Positions 23,087 to 33,730 of a stretch of 64,000 bases of DNA are shown here, piece by piece. The notes beneath the pieces were generated by a model. The model was not told the origin of the DNA, did not search any database, and saw only the letters and a list, made by a program, of their open reading frames with translations. This DNA comes from Larix kaempferi (Eukaryota > Streptophyta > Pinopsida > Pinales > Pinaceae): the NCBI GenBank assembly GCA_027924585.1, contig BSBM01000592.1, positions 6,306,001 to 6,370,000 on the forward strand. Direction: 5' to 3'. The first letter of the stretch is position 1. Each line of letters starts with the position of its first letter. A program made the position numbers and the translations under genes.

Positions 23087-26000
23087 TTCCCCTCCCCCTT
23101 AGAACAACACCGTCCTCGGTGTTCTCAAAACTGAACAAAAATGGGAATGCCTCCCTCATGGCATCCTCTAGCTCCCATGTAGCCTCGTCGGGACTAAGGT
23201 GCTCCCATTGGACCTTTACCTGCCCGATGGCTCTGTTCCGGAGCACTGTGAATTTCTTGTCGAGGATGCGCATAGGTTCTACTTGGAACTCTCCCTCGGG
23301 TTCCACCTGTATCACATTCCAATCAATCATATGATTAGGATCATGTACATACTTCTTAAGCAAAGATACATGGAAAACATTATGAGCTCTTATGCTAGCA
23401 GGCAATGCAATTCTATATGCAACTAGCCCTATCCTATCAAGGACTTCAAATGGACCACAATATCTGGGCGACAACTTGGCACAACTCCCCAACTTGAGGG
23501 AACTCTTCCTTGGTTTCACTCTCAAGTAAACATGATCCCCAATCTGAAATTCCTTATGTACTCTTTTCAAATCTGCATAACTCTTTTGCCTGTCCTGAGC
23601 TGCCTTTAAATTCTGCCTGATCTTAACAATTTCCTGTTCCATTTCCTTGATCATCTCTGGTCCAAGCACTACCCTGTTCACTGGGCCATCCCAATTCACT
23701 GGCGTCCTGCATCCCCTGCCATACAATGCTTCAAATGGACTCATTCCCAAGGATGCATGGTGTCCATTATTGTATGCAAATTCAACCAAGTGTAAATAAT
23801 CTTCCCACTTGGATGGTTTGTCCATCACATACATTCTCAACATGTCTTCAAGGACCTGATTCACCCTCTCGGTTTGGCCGTCCGTTTGAGGATGGTAAGC
23901 TGTACTGAAATTCAATTTCGTTCCCAATTCCTGAAATAATCCCTTCCAGAAATTGGAGGTGAACTTTGTGTCACGATCAGAAATTATTGCCTTAGGCAAT
24001 CCATGCAATCTGAATATCTCTCTCATGAAGATGTTCGCAATGTCACTAGCCTTGTGAGTGGACTTTACTGGAATAAAGTGAGCTACCTTTGATAGCTTAT
24101 CCACCACAACCATGATTGAATCATGCTTTTTCACTGTCATGGGCAGACCTGTTATAAAATCCATGGAGATCACTTCCCACTTCCATTCTGGAATGGGTAA
24201 GGGCTGCAATAACCCCGCTGGATGTTGGTGTTCTGCCTTGACTTGTTGGCACTTCTGACACCTAGCAATGTACTCAGCTATATCCTTCTTCATGCCATTC
24301 CAAAAATATTGCTTTCTTGCCGCTGTTATAGTCTTCTGATACCCTGGGTGTCCAGAGTACGGCATTTGGTGTATCTCATCCATCACTAGTTTCTTCAAAT
24401 CTGCATTGTTTGGAATGTACAACCTATCTTTGTAGACGAGGATACTGTCTTTGCCCAGCTGATATCTTGCACACTTTTCACCCACATCACCATGCTGCAA
24501 CTTCTCTTTAATTTGAAGGCAAGTTTCGTCACCGTTTTGGGCTTCAAGAACTCTTGTCTTCAAATCTGATTTGCACATACTTACCGCTGAAACATGAAAT
24601 TTTCTGCTAAGAGCATCTGCAACCTTATTCTCCTTCCCCTTTACATGTTTAATTTCAAAATCAAATTCACATAGAAATTCCATCCATCTAGCTTGCCTAG
24701 CATTCAAGTTTGGCTGATCAAACAAATACTTCAAGCTCATGTGGTCAGTCCTAAGCTCGAATCTTCTCCCCATCAAGTAATGCCTCCACATTTTAAGAGC
24801 ATGCACTATGGCTGCTAATTCTAAATCATGTGTGGCATAATTCTTTTCATGCTCTTTCAATTTCCTAGATTCATAGCAAATCACAATTCCTTCCTGCATG
24901 AGAACCCCACCCAGTCCTTCAATGCAAGCATCTGTGCATACTACAAAATCCTTCCTTGGATCGGCTATCTTCAAAACAGGAGCGCTAGTAAGTAACTCCT
25001 TTAATTTCTGAAAACTTTTCTCACATTTTTCAGACCATACAAATTTGATGTTCTTCCTTTGCAATGAGGTGATCGGATGCGCTATCCTGGAGAATCCTTC
25101 AATAAACCTTCTGTAGTAACCAGCAAGGCCCATAAAAGATCTAACATCTGAAACATTTCTTGGAGTTGGCCAATCCATGATGGAATTAATCTTCTCTGGA
25201 TCCACTGCAATTCCTTCTTCTGAAATGACGTGACCCAAATATTGGATCCTCTTTTGATAGAATTCACACTTGCTTAACTTGGCATACAGCTGGTGTTCTC
25301 TAAGAACTTGCAACACCATTCTTAGATGCTCCTCATGCTCTTCTTCATTTCTTGAATAGACAAGAATGTCATCTAAAAACACAATCACAAACTTGTCCAA
25401 ATATTTGCTGAATACACTATTCATGAGACACATGAATGTGGCAGGTGCGTTGGTAAGGCCGAATGGAACCACAGTGAACTCATAATGACCATATCTAGTT
25501 CTAAAAGCCGTCTTGTGAATGTCTTCTTCTTTAATCCTTACTTGATGGTAGCCAGACCTCAATTCAATCTTTGAAAATAATTTGGCTTCCTTCATTTGAT
25601 CAAACAAGTCATCAATTCTTGGTAATGGGTACTTGTTCTTAACTGTCACTTTATTGAGCTGCCTGTAATCAATACACAGCCTTAAAGTCCCATCTTTCTT
25701 CTTGACAAATAACACCGGTGCTCCCCAAGGAGACACACTAGGCCTGATATACCCTTTATCTATTAATTCCTGCAGCTGTATCTTCAATTCCACCAATTCC
25801 GGTGTACTCATTCTATAAGGAGCTTTGGAATTCGGCGCTGCCCCTGGAACAAGATCGATGGTAAAATCAATATCTCTCATCGGTGGCAACCCTGGTACCT
25901 CATCCGGAAACACATCTTGGAACTCTTGCAATATCCTGAAGTCTTCTAGTCTTGGCCCTTTGTCCTCCAATGAATCTGGCATATGGACTGCATATAGTTG

Positions 26001-27812
26001 ACAACCCTTCTTATAAAACTTTTTCAACTGCAGGGCTGAAATCTGTCTTATTGAAACTTGCTTGGGAATCCCTTTTACCAATGTTGGCCTTCCCTTTTCA
26101 TCAATGCACTCAAGTGCTTTCTCATAACAGTCCAATTTGGCTCTATGTTTTTCTAACCAATCCATGCCAATTAATGCATCATAGGATCCTAATGGTAACA
26201 CATTCAATTCAGCATATGTGTGGAGTCCATTCAATTCTATGGGACACTCCATCACTACCTCACTTACTTTTCTCTTGGTTCCCGTGGCTAGTTGCACTAG
26301 CCAAGACTTAGTATGCTTTATTTTTCTAAGAGAACAACCTTCAACCACTTTTGGAGAAACATAACTATGAGTAGATCCTGGATCAATCAAAACAGAAATA
26401 GATTGCGTAGCAATCTTACCTTCGACTTCCACCACTGAGGACTGATGGTCTGCTTGATGATTATCCAACGCTGCATAAATCCGAGGTGCTGCCCTTGCCA
26501 TGTCCTCCACCGTAGCTACTCCCTTTAGGTTGTTCAACTTTCGAGCATTGTTTTTCCGATGTGGACAATCCTTCAACATGTGGTTTTCTCCACATCCCCA
26601 ACACTGAAGTGGTCCCTTTGATGCTTTGTCTACTGCCACTGCCGGTTTGAATCCACTCCTTGCTTGTTGTCCCTGTGGAAAGGTTCTAGGCTGACCTCTA
26701 AATGGTGGCTTGAAGCCATCCTTCTTCTGGTCAAACTTCCCTCTTGGCTTTCCTTTCCATGCTGGGTTAGCCTCTGTTTTTCCCCTATTTTGCTCATAGC
26801 AGTGCATTGCCATCCTAATGGATTCATCCAAACTTGGTGGATTAACAAACTCAATACGATCTCTGAAACTCTGAGGTAGACCCCCAAGAAAGCATTGGAT
26901 TTTTACTCTCTCATCTTTGATGTAGTCAACATACCTCAGTAATTCCAAGAATTTGTGGACATGCTCTTCCATGGATTTCTGTCCCAACCTGAGCTCATTA
27001 AACTCTTTTCTCTTACCGTCATAATACCTAGCAGAAAGGTATTTCTCCTTGAAGTACCCCTTAAATCTTTCCCAACTGATCCTTCTTTCATTGATCCCTT
27101 TCACTTGCAAGAGATTGTCCCACCAAATGGAAGCTCTTCCATTTAAGTTGTAAATGGCAATTCTGGCTTTCTCATTTCCTGAATAGTCTTGAATTCTGAA
27201 ATATTTCTTCATTCCCAGAAGCCATGCTTCTGCCTCTTGACCTGCCTTTCCTTCCCCATCAAATGTGGGAGGTCTTGCCTTCCTGAATTCTCCCTGTGGG
27301 ATACCCTTGAACCTCTTTCTTCCGTCCAATCTCTTAGGTGCATGTCCTGGACTTCTCCTAGAACATTTGGAGTCACCCGACCTGCTGGAAGAAGACCTTG
27401 ATGAAGATGTTTTATGTTTTCTGCTCACCGAACTCTTCCTTGGGCTTGGAGTCCTCCTCCTCGAACGGCCTCTAGAATGACTCCCTGCATCTCTTCCTTC
27501 TTCACCCATATGGCTTGGGTTGGACCCAAGTTTTATCTTATGCTGCATATCAGTGAGGCTTTGCAAAATAGCAGCATTGAGTTGGTGTTGTTCTTCTTGA
27601 GCCTTCATCAATCTTTCATTGAAGCTCACCATGGTTTCAACCAAATTTTGAGGAGTCACCTGCTCCCTTCTCCCATTGGATTCAGTCTCCGCATTCCCTT
27701 CATGCACATTTTCTCCTAGAACGTCTTCTTCGTGTTCATAAGGATCTTGAGCATCATTAATGGTCACCATCTTACCTCTGCTACAATTATAAACTTTATG
27801 AGCTGCAAACAC
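23082..27812 (-). CDS. Element C gag-pol polyprotein
   Basis: One uninterrupted 1,576-codon frame, normal for a Ty3/gypsy polyprotein that is cut into Gag, protease, RT-RNase H and integrase. Visible parts: Ser/Arg-rich stretch (110-155); Gag capsid (about 180-340, [17 protein letters not shown]); zinc knuckle C404, C407, H411, C416; protease [10 protein letters not shown] (D477); RT 690-880 with FLDD at 812-815; RNase H 955-1070 (D960s, E998, D1023, D1066); integrase with H1148, H1155, C1185, C1188 and D1218, D1279, E1315; GPF module at 1453; chromodomain-like [16 protein letters not shown] near 1532-1546. RT motif A reads [12 protein letters not shown]: Glu750 replaces the catalytic Asp. 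The annotated start may be Met15 (MVTINDAQD) rather than Met1. The frame runs through the polypurine tract and ends in the 3' LTR. Confidence 0.97.
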   Translation of the reverse strand: MFAAHKVYNCSRGKMVTINDAQDPYEHEEDVLGENVHEGNAETESNGRREQVTPQNLVETMVSFNERLMKAQEEQHQLNAAILQSLTDMQHKIKLGSNPSHMGEEGRDAGSHSRGRSRRRTPSPRKSSVSRKHKTSSSRSSSSRSGDSKCSRRSPGHAPKRLDGRKRFKGIPQGEFRKARPPTFDGEGKAGQEAEAWLLGMKKYFRIQDYSGNEKARIAIYNLNGRASIWWDNLLQVKGINERRISWERFKGYFKEKYLSARYYDGKRKEFNELRLGQKSMEEHVHKFLELLRYVDYIKDERVKIQCFLGGLPQSFRDRIEFVNPPSLDESIRMAMHCYEQNRGKTEANPAWKGKPRGKFDQKKDGFKPPFRGQPRTFPQGQQARSGFKPAVAVDKASKGPLQCWGCGENHMLKDCPHRKNNARKLNNLKGVATVEDMARAAPRIYAALDNHQADHQSSVVEVEGKIATQSISVLIDPGSTHSYVSPKVVEGCSLRKIKHTKSWLVQLATGTKRKVSEVVMECPIELNGLHTYAELNVLPLGSYDALIGMDWLEKHRAKLDCYEKALECIDEKGRPTLVKGIPKQVSIRQISALQLKKFYKKGCQLYAVHMPDSLEDKGPRLEDFRILQEFQDVFPDEVPGLPPMRDIDFTIDLVPGAAPNSKAPYRMSTPELVELKIQLQELIDKGYIRPSVSPWGAPVLFVKKKDGTLRLCIDYRQLNKVTVKNKYPLPRIDDLFDQMKEAKLFSKIELRSGYHQVRIKEEDIHKTAFRTRYGHYEFTVVPFGLTNAPATFMCLMNSVFSKYLDKFVIVFLDDILVYSRNEEEHEEHLRMVLQVLREHQLYAKLSKCEFYQKRIQYLGHVISEEGIAVDPEKINSIMDWPTPRNVSDVRSFMGLAGYYRRFIEGFSRIAHPITSLQRKNIKFVWSEKCEKSFQKLKELLTSAPVLKIADPRKDFVVCTDACIEGLGGVLMQEGIVICYESRKLKEHEKNYATHDLELAAIVHALKMWRHYLMGRRFELRTDHMSLKYLFDQPNLNARQARWMEFLCEFDFEIKHVKGKENKVADALSRKFHVSAVSMCKSDLKTRVLEAQNGDETCLQIKEKLQHGDVGEKCARYQLGKDSILVYKDRLYIPNNADLKKLVMDEIHQMPYSGHPGYQKTITAARKQYFWNGMKKDIAEYIARCQKCQQVKAEHQHPAGLLQPLPIPEWKWEVISMDFITGLPMTVKKHDSIMVVVDKLSKVAHFIPVKSTHKASDIANIFMREIFRLHGLPKAIISDRDTKFTSNFWKGLFQELGTKLNFSTAYHPQTDGQTERVNQVLEDMLRMYVMDKPSKWEDYLHLVEFAYNNGHHASLGMSPFEALYGRGCRTPVNWDGPVNRVVLGPEMIKEMEQEIVKIRQNLKAAQDRQKSYADLKRVHKEFQIGDHVYLRVKPRKSSLKLGSCAKLSPRYCGPFEVLDRIGLVAYRIALPASIRAHNVFHVSLLKKYVHDPNHMIDWNVIQVEPEGEFQVEPMRILDKKFTVLRNRAIGQVKVQWEHLSPDEATWELEDAMREAFPFLFSFENTEDGVVLRGRGM
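23087..23100 (-). promoter_or_regulatory. Element C polypurine tract
   Basis: The minus strand reads AAGGGGGAGGGGAA directly before the LTR start TGTAAT. It primes plus-strand DNA synthesis. Here it is also translated as the last residues of gag-pol. Confidence 0.9.
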
Positions 27813-28912
27813 TGTGCATTATTATGATATTTGTTAGACCTCATAAAAATGCATCTAGGAATATACAACAATCAACATTTAACATAATTAACTCATGGAA
27901 TAATCAACATAGCTGTTACTTATTCAATTCTTTGCCCATTCATGCAATTCTGAAAATTGCCCATATTGCCATTAATTTGACAAAACAGTCACCGGCACTT
28001 TTCTGCCCTGATAATATATGATGTCTGATAACCCAATTCAAATTCCGGTCATACTACATTATTCCTTGCTAGAAAAGCTTTCCAATGCCTGTCCCCGTGC
28101 TCCATTCCGACATCGGGTGTGGAAACAGCGTTGTTTCAAAAATGACAACTCTTACCAATAATTCTGCACAGTTTACACAGTTGTGTTTTGGTCCCGAAGG
28201 TCAACTTCAGCCACCTGTGGAAGAAAATCTATGCAGAACCACAAAAACTTATCTATCGGGCGAAGTTAGTCCATATAACAAGGAACACTCAGCAATTCAC
28301 GGATTTCAATTCTGATGTACCGTTCATCTTTTATGAATTTCTGGGTTTTACTACTTCTTACTTTTCACATTTTTCCAAAATTCCAAATTTTGGGCCAAAA
28401 ACGGCTATCTCCCAAACGGTGCATTTCTGGAAAATCTTCGTCTAACGGAAGTTGTCTGTCTTAATGAGAATATGAAATGTCTAGTTCAGTAAAATTTCTG
28501 AATCCCACATCTAGGGTCACTTTTATTGCCCACAAGCTTTTCAAAATCCCGAAAAAGTGGCCCGGAACAGTGCTTTTTGGCCTTCTTACTCACCCCGACT
28601 CCACATCCTTTGGAGTTTGATTCCAAGATTCAGAACTTAACATTGTGCCTGCTTCATGGCCGCGCCTGATCAATTTCAGCTCAAACCGACCTTCTGTCAA
28701 GCCTCGGGACTCTATCCTTCAAAAGTCACTATTTCCCTTTTTCTGTCAAATTGGAGTCTAATGGGCTCGGGGTCTTCACTAGTTCTTTCATGGCCCCCGT
28801 CAATGGCCTCCGAGCCCCACAGAAATCATCCCATTCCGAGCCCCGGTGCTCCCCCTATCCAAAAATGGAGTTTTTGGCACTTTACTCTTCTTTTTTTTTT
28901 TTTTCGTCGGGC
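27813..28912 (-). other. Element C leader, gag-proximal part
   Basis: About 1.1 kb of non-coding sequence between the 31-bp repeat array and gag. Related sequence survives at 9868-10450, so this part of the leader is a conserved family feature. A run of 14 T (28891-28904, A on the sense strand) ends it. Open frames on either strand are short and match nothing I know. Confidence 0.7.
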
Positions 28913-29760
28913 CGGTTCAGCGAACGCTCCCGCAACTGCGGGGCGGTTCACCGAATGCTTCCGCAATGCGGAGCAGTTCAGCGAACGCTTCCGCAATGGC
29001 GGAGCGATTCGCTGAATTCTCCCGCAACTGCGGAGCCATTCGGCGAAGGCTTCCGCCGTTTCGGAAGACTTTCCCGAATCCTCCCGCGATTTCGGAGCCC
29101 TTCGCGGAATCCTTCCGCCGTTTCGGAACCATTCGCCGAAGTCTTCCGCCGTTGCGGAACGATTCGGCGAAGTCTTCCGCCGTTGCGGAACGATTCGGCT
29201 AAGTCTTCCGCCGTTTCGGAACGATTCGGCGAAGTCTTCCGCCGTTGCGGAACGATTCGCCGAAGTCTTCCGCAATTTCGGAACGATTCGGCGAAGTCTT
29301 CCGCCGTTGCGGAACGATTCGCCGAAGTCTTCCGCAATTTCGGAATGACTCGCCGAACTCTTCCGCGTTGCGGAACGATTCGCGGAATCCTTCCGAAATT
29401 TCGGAAGAGGATTCCTTCCGCAATTTCGGAAGAGAATTCCTTCCGAAAAAGTTTCCGTTCGACGCCGACACTTAGAAATTTTTTCACAAAAACGAATTTT
29501 TCTCCGCTGTTTCGGAGCGGTTCACTGAATTCTTCCGCTGTTTCGGAGCGGTTCGCGGAATCCTTCCGAAATTTCGGAAGAGAATTGCTTCCGCAATTTC
29601 GGAAGAGAATTCCTTCCGCAATTTCGGAAGAGAATTCCTTCCGAAAAACTTCCCTTCGCAAATTTTCGGAAAAATTCTCGGAACGCTTCCGAAATTTCGG
29701 AACGATTCGCCGAATGCTTCCGCTGTTTCGGAAGGCATTCGGGAATTCCTTCCGAAACAG
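28913..29760 (-). repeat. 31-bp palindrome-rich tandem array in the leader of C
   Basis: About 27 contiguous imperfect copies of a GC-rich 31-bp unit. CTTCCGCCGTTGCGGAACGA begins units at 29174 and 29205, exactly 31 bases apart. Each unit holds two inverted repeats: TTCCG...CGGAA (perfect palindrome TTCCGAAATTTCGGAA in several units) and ATTCG/CGAAT-like halves. The sequence lacks stop triplets in most frames, so long spurious frames run on both strands (for example a 408-codon plus-strand one). No spacers separate the units. As RNA it should fold into a chain of hairpins between the primer-binding site and gag. Confidence 0.95.
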
Positions 29761-29866
29761 TCTTAAACCAAAAATTTCAAAAACAGTCTTAAAACAACTC
29801 TTTTTCAAAACAGACTTAAGAAAACTCTATCAGATTTGGCCCATAGAGGCCCAATGCTGCAACGCA

Positions 29867-29878
29867 GCTCTGATACCA
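29867..29878 (-). promoter_or_regulatory. Element C primer-binding site
   Basis: The minus strand reads TGGTATCAGAGC, complementary to the 3' end of plant initiator methionine tRNA as used by many plant LTR elements. It lies three bases inside the 5' LTR. Confidence 0.95.
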
Positions 29879-29881
29879 AAC

Positions 29882-31460
29882 TGTAACGCCCCCTTCCATC
29901 GTCAAAGGCAAGGAGGGGAAAACGTTAACAACACACGGGCTTATCGGAGACTTAGCCCCAATAATTTTTGCACATAAAATCCTAACATTTTAAAAACGTC
30001 CTTGTGCAGATTCATCTCAATTTAAACACAGCGGAAGTTAATCATTACGTATGCACACCATTTCTTCATACATTCAGCATACCCATATCATTCATACATG
30101 TAACAGTTACCAATTTCATTAAGCATGGACAATTTATTACACTGCATAAAACATGATGCATTTCATTCCATTAATCATGAATGCATTGCAAAACACATAC
30201 TGTATATAAATTAAATCACAGATTACTCATCTTGAACTGTAATGGTCCAAACGACTGGCTATGGAAGGTCAACGTTCCTCCCAACCGTAGACCTCTGTCC
30301 AGCTTGTGTTCTTTCAGCTGAGAGGTCACCCCCGAGCTGGGCCGTGTATCCACTAAGGAGGACTAGCTGGGTTCACTCATAGTCATGGCTTCAGTCAAGC
30401 ATCCAAGCAGATAGAGGAGGGTAGTGCTAAGCCAGTGAGCTCAACCACAGAGCTACAGGCATCTCAAGTGAACTCAACAGTTAGGCACCCACATTACCTA
30501 CCACATCCAACACAAGGAAGATCCCCTTCTCTGTTACACAGTCCCTCAGGAAACTCTTCCCTCCAGTGCTCTTCAGGATGGGCATAGAAAGGTCCAGCTG
30601 CTGATCTTTGAGATCCTAGCCTTCACTGGGTTTATCAAGCACACCCAACCTCTGCATAGTCAATCCCAACTTGATTTCTCACCATTCTGCTCACCAAATG
30701 CTCAAATCCGTCACTCGTTTTCTGAGCTGCAAAAACTGGGTTTTCCCATTGATTTCGGGGTAGCTAATGCTCCCAAATTTGCCCCAAGGTTCATGCTATT
30801 GGATCCCCCATTGGATTCCCCTGTCCCATGCCAAATCTGGACGTTTTTGGTCTTTCAAAAACTGGGTTCTCTCAAGGTCGCGATTTCTGGTTTTTCCTCA
30901 CTGCTGGCACTCGTTTTTGGATGGGAATGATGCTAGGTAGTTTCACAATGGACTGGGGTGAGAATCAAGCAACCCCCCATGAGGTTGAGTGACTTCTTGC
31001 CCAAGTAATCAGAGCCCATGCCCACCCATACGAATTTCAGGGCTGCCCATGCTCCATTGAAGCCATGGGCTGAAATCTCAACCACCTTCTTACAGCAGGC
31101 ATTAATGTCACCTAGGGAAGTCAATGGGTTCTCATAATGACAAATGGCAGCCTAGGGTTTAATCCCATAGCCCCCTCACCACTCCCTAGTGGATACACGT
31201 GGCCCCTTCTCATTCGTTGCCTCCATAGCCAGTTTTTGGTATTTTATTTCAATGTTAAATATTTACATCAATTTACAATATCCCATGGCTTAATAGCACG
31301 TGGGTAACAAAATATCAAGCGTGTCTAATTTAAATAAAATCCGAGCATAAACTAGCGGGGCCTTGGCCTTGAGCTCCACGCTAGGGAAACATACATCGCG
31401 TATTTGCAATATTTACATTAGAGCCAATATTGCCTAAGGGTTCAAAATTGGGGTATTACA
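29882..31460 (-). repeat. Element C 5' LTR
   Basis: Same length and sequence as the 3' LTR at 21508-23086 apart from C at 30821 in place of T. It should carry the promoter that drives the genomic RNA. It contains a 63-codon open frame (30933-31124) repeated in the other LTR, which is non-coding by context. Confidence 0.97.
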
Positions 31461-31465
31461 ATGAA
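31461..31465. repeat. Target duplication of element C (right)
   Basis: ATGAA, identical to 21503-21507. Confidence 0.95.
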
Positions 31466-32293
31466 CTTGGGAAAAAAATCTTGCAACCAATCTATCCTTG
31501 TACTTGTGGGAGACTCCATCTGAGTCCATCTTAGTTCTATAGATCCACTTGCATTGAGAAAGTTTCCTTCCAGGTGGGATAGAAACAAGCTCCCAAGTCT
31601 CATTTTTTGAAGAGATTGATACGCTTCGTCCATAGCAGCTACCCATCTCAGATATTGGGAGGCTTCAAAGTATGTCTTTGGATCAGATCCAATCATAAGA
31701 AAGCATCTATCAGCTAGAAATGGATCTGAGGGAGAGAGTGCAGTTCTTGTATTATGAAGATCAGATCTATCTTTGACAAGATCAATGGTGGAGATAGGAG
31801 TAGAGGTGGCCCATGTAGCAATAGGATATGAAACTTTAGGTGCTAGATATTCAGGTTCTTGTGGATCTGGATCTAGCATTCGTGCTTCTTCAAGAGTCTT
31901 CTTTTTCTTAATCTTATTTTGTGGATATTTGCTTTTCAAGAAACCTTTGCAGTTGCCATGAAAAAACTTATCACCTGGAAGGCCTTCAACCATATTCTGA
32001 GCTTGCATGTCATGCAACTGCTTGTAGTTGAGATGTCCAAATCTCTCATGCCATAGTCGGCTTTCTTAATTGGCATGAGTATGGAGAGAAAATGGCTTGG
32101 AGAGCAGTAAGAAGTGGGAAAACTCATAGAGTTTTGAAGTGTTATTTTCAACTCCTTTTGCAATGATTTCCCCTGAAACCATGTGTTGTATCTCGACTTC
32201 ATTTGGAGAAAATATCACTCTTTTGGGATCTCCAATATGAGTCATTTGATACACTGAAAGTAGATTTGCTATGAGAGAAGGAACATAAAGCAC
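31466..32293 (-). pseudogene. copia-1: pre-integrase joined to N-terminal RT, integrase core missing
   Basis: The minus strand reads VPSLIANLLSV (32293 end), then the pre-integrase HERFGHLNYKQLHDM (around 32010-32050). It passes within a few codons to a charged linker (KKKKTLEEARMLDPDPQEPEY) and on to RT: ETWELVSIPPGRK and KWIYRTKMDSDGVSHKYKDRLVAR. A copia integrase catalytic core of roughly 200-250 residues, with its Asp, Asp and Glu, should lie between the pre-integrase and the linker but is absent. The RT reading stops at SQVH, where element C inserted. Confidence 0.82.
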
Positions 32294-32335
32294 ATCAGAA
32301 AAGTAACCATGATCAAGATTGATTCTTCCAATCCC

Positions 32336-32596
32336 TTAAGAGGAGACTTTTGAATCTTTTCCTAACATGATGGAAGGGCCAACTAAGCTTTCAAAGTTGG
32401 AGAAGAGATCCCTGGAGGAAGACATGTGTCTTGAAGCTCCAGAATCTATGATGAATGAAGAATCTGTTGATGCACTTTCCATGAGGGCATGACATCTCTC
32501 TTTGTCCTCAGATCTAGATGGTTCAGTATCAATATCTTTCTTCCCTGCACATGCAGGTATAGGAAGATTGATCTTCTCGAGTAATAGAGCCATCAA
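32336..32596 (-). pseudogene. copia-1: protease
   Basis: The piece contains SSFIIDSGASRHMSSS, the aspartic protease active site of copia elements (D-S-G-A), preceded by a Glu/Asp/Ser-rich linker. It overlaps the end of the Gag frame in another frame, so a frameshift separates them. It lies in the usual order after Gag and before integrase. Confidence 0.85.
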
Positions 32597-33539
32597 GTCT
32601 GATGGTCTTCTTCATACAAGAACTCTCAAGATGAAATCCTCGATGACAATATGTGCACTTGGATCTATCTTTCTGAGATTGCTTGTTCTTATTTGGGTTC
32701 GAAACCCCATCTGACTGATATGGAACATCTTTTGGCTTTGTATCATTTGATCTCTTATCAGAAATATTTTGCTTGCCCTTTGCATTTGCTCTTTGTGACT
32801 TAGCATTTATAAGGGCCAAATCCAACTTTGGTTTGATCATTCCCATGGAGATTAACTTCTCCTCCTCTTGAGTAAGAGATTGGATGAAGTCATCAAGTGA
32901 GGGAAACTTACATTTTGGAATGGACATATTAGTTGACTGAAATGTGGAGACAAAAACTGAGAATTTTGGCCCCAACTTAGAGAGAATGGCAAGAATGAGC
33001 TGTTTGTCTTCTTTCACTATCTCATATCTTTTCAACTGAGAAATCAAGGTTTTGAACTTGGTTAAGAATGCATTGATGGATTCGAAGCTTTCAGGACTCA
33101 AAGAGATGAGTTCATTCTCCAATTTATGACCTTTCATGTCATCTTTCTGTCCAAAGAGGGATTTGAGCTTGTCCCAAACCTGTTTTGGAGATGTTAGATC
33201 AATGACATGGAAGTGAAGATATTCATAAATTGAGAGAAGAAGTAATCCTACTGCTTCATCAATCCTATCCAAGTACTTGGATTTCTCTACTGCATTGAGA
33301 GGTTCTACTATTGTTGCATTTAGTATCTTGGTGAAGCTCTTGGATCTCATGAAGAGAGTCATCTTGGCTTTCCATTCGACATAGTTGGAAGATGTGAGCT
33401 TTAGATCCATCTGAACAGTGAAGGTCAAATTGTTGAAGAAGAATTCGAATGGGTGAATAAACCTACAAAACAAGAAGAGTTTTTGTTGATGGATATTTGC
33501 TACACTTCGAATGAACACTTCCTTAAGACACTTGAGCAC
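32529..33539 (-). CDS. copia-1: Gag
   Basis: A 336-codon open frame on the minus strand, the longest intact piece of copia-1. It has the copia Gag core: LTSSNYVEWKAKM near residue 50, VWDKLKSLFGQ near 123, and KLENELISLSPESFESINAFL. It ends with a classical zinc knuckle CTYCHRGFHLESSC (C-x2-C-x4-H-x4-C). The real start is probably MDLKLTSSNY at residue 44, the usual beginning of this family; the upstream codons look like leader. After the zinc knuckle the frame shifts away from protease. Gag forms the particle that packages element RNA. Confidence 0.88.
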   Translation of the reverse strand: MLKCLKEVFIRSVANIHQQKLFLFCRFIHPFEFFFNNLTFTVQMDLKLTSSNYVEWKAKMTLFMRSKSFTKILNATIVEPLNAVEKSKYLDRIDEAVGLLLLSIYEYLHFHVIDLTSPKQVWDKLKSLFGQKDDMKGHKLENELISLSPESFESINAFLTKFKTLISQLKRYEIVKEDKQLILAILSKLGPKFSVFVSTFQSTNMSIPKCKFPSLDDFIQSLTQEEEKLISMGMIKPKLDLALINAKSQRANAKGKQNISDKRSNDTKPKDVPYQSDGVSNPNKNKQSQKDRSKCTYCHRGFHLESSCMKKTIRLDGSITREDQSSYTCMCREERY

Positions 33540-33716
33540 ATATGACGAAGTCCTTCACACCTAGCTAGACCTCACTGGATTGATCCAATGAATTCAAGGT
33601 AATAGCACTAGGATTTGCTGTGGAAACTCAAAGGCTTCTAGTGCTCATGTGGAAGATAGCTGCTCAAAGAAATGTTGCAACTGTAGCAATGGCTGCAATT
33701 CGAATAGCTACTGACT

Positions 33717-33728
33717 GCTCTGATACCA
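33717..33728 (-). promoter_or_regulatory. copia-1 primer-binding site
   Basis: The minus strand reads TGGTATCAGAGC, two bases inside the 5' LTR. It is an exact match to the methionine-tRNA type site. Confidence 0.92.
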
Positions 33729-33730
33729 TG

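Larger units (their letters stand above)
21508..31460 (-). mobile_element. Young, complete Ty3/gypsy element C (chromovirus-like)
   Basis: A 9,953-bp element with two 1,579-bp LTRs, a polypurine tract, a primer-binding site, a long leader and a single gag-pol frame of 1,576 codons. By eye the LTRs differ at one base only (T at 22447, C at 30821), so the insertion is recent. Perfect ATGAA duplications flank it. It interrupts the RT of copia-1: the copia reading stops at SQVH on one side and resumes with DYSETFAHV on the other. The integrase-to-C-terminus order and the chromodomain-like end suggest the Tekay/Del-like chromovirus group; that placement is inference from wording, not a tree. Confidence 0.97.

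Noticed and set aside
23056-27719. Several plus-strand open frames of 60-119 codons opposite gag-pol of element C
   Set aside because: They are antisense shadows of a long conserved polyprotein and show no domain.
28913-29760. CRISPR array
   Set aside because: The 31-bp units are contiguous with no spacers, and the context is plant retrotransposon.
29867-29878. tRNA gene fragment
   Set aside because: Only the 12 bases matching a tRNA 3' end are present next to LTRs; these are primer-binding sites, as also at 4152, 33717 and 41245.
28751-29977. Plus-strand 408-codon open frame and overlapping minus-strand frames of up to 276 codons
   Set aside because: They run through the 31-bp tandem array, which lacks stop triplets in most frames; the composition is a repeat artefact rich in Arg, Ser and Phe, and the place is a retrotransposon leader.
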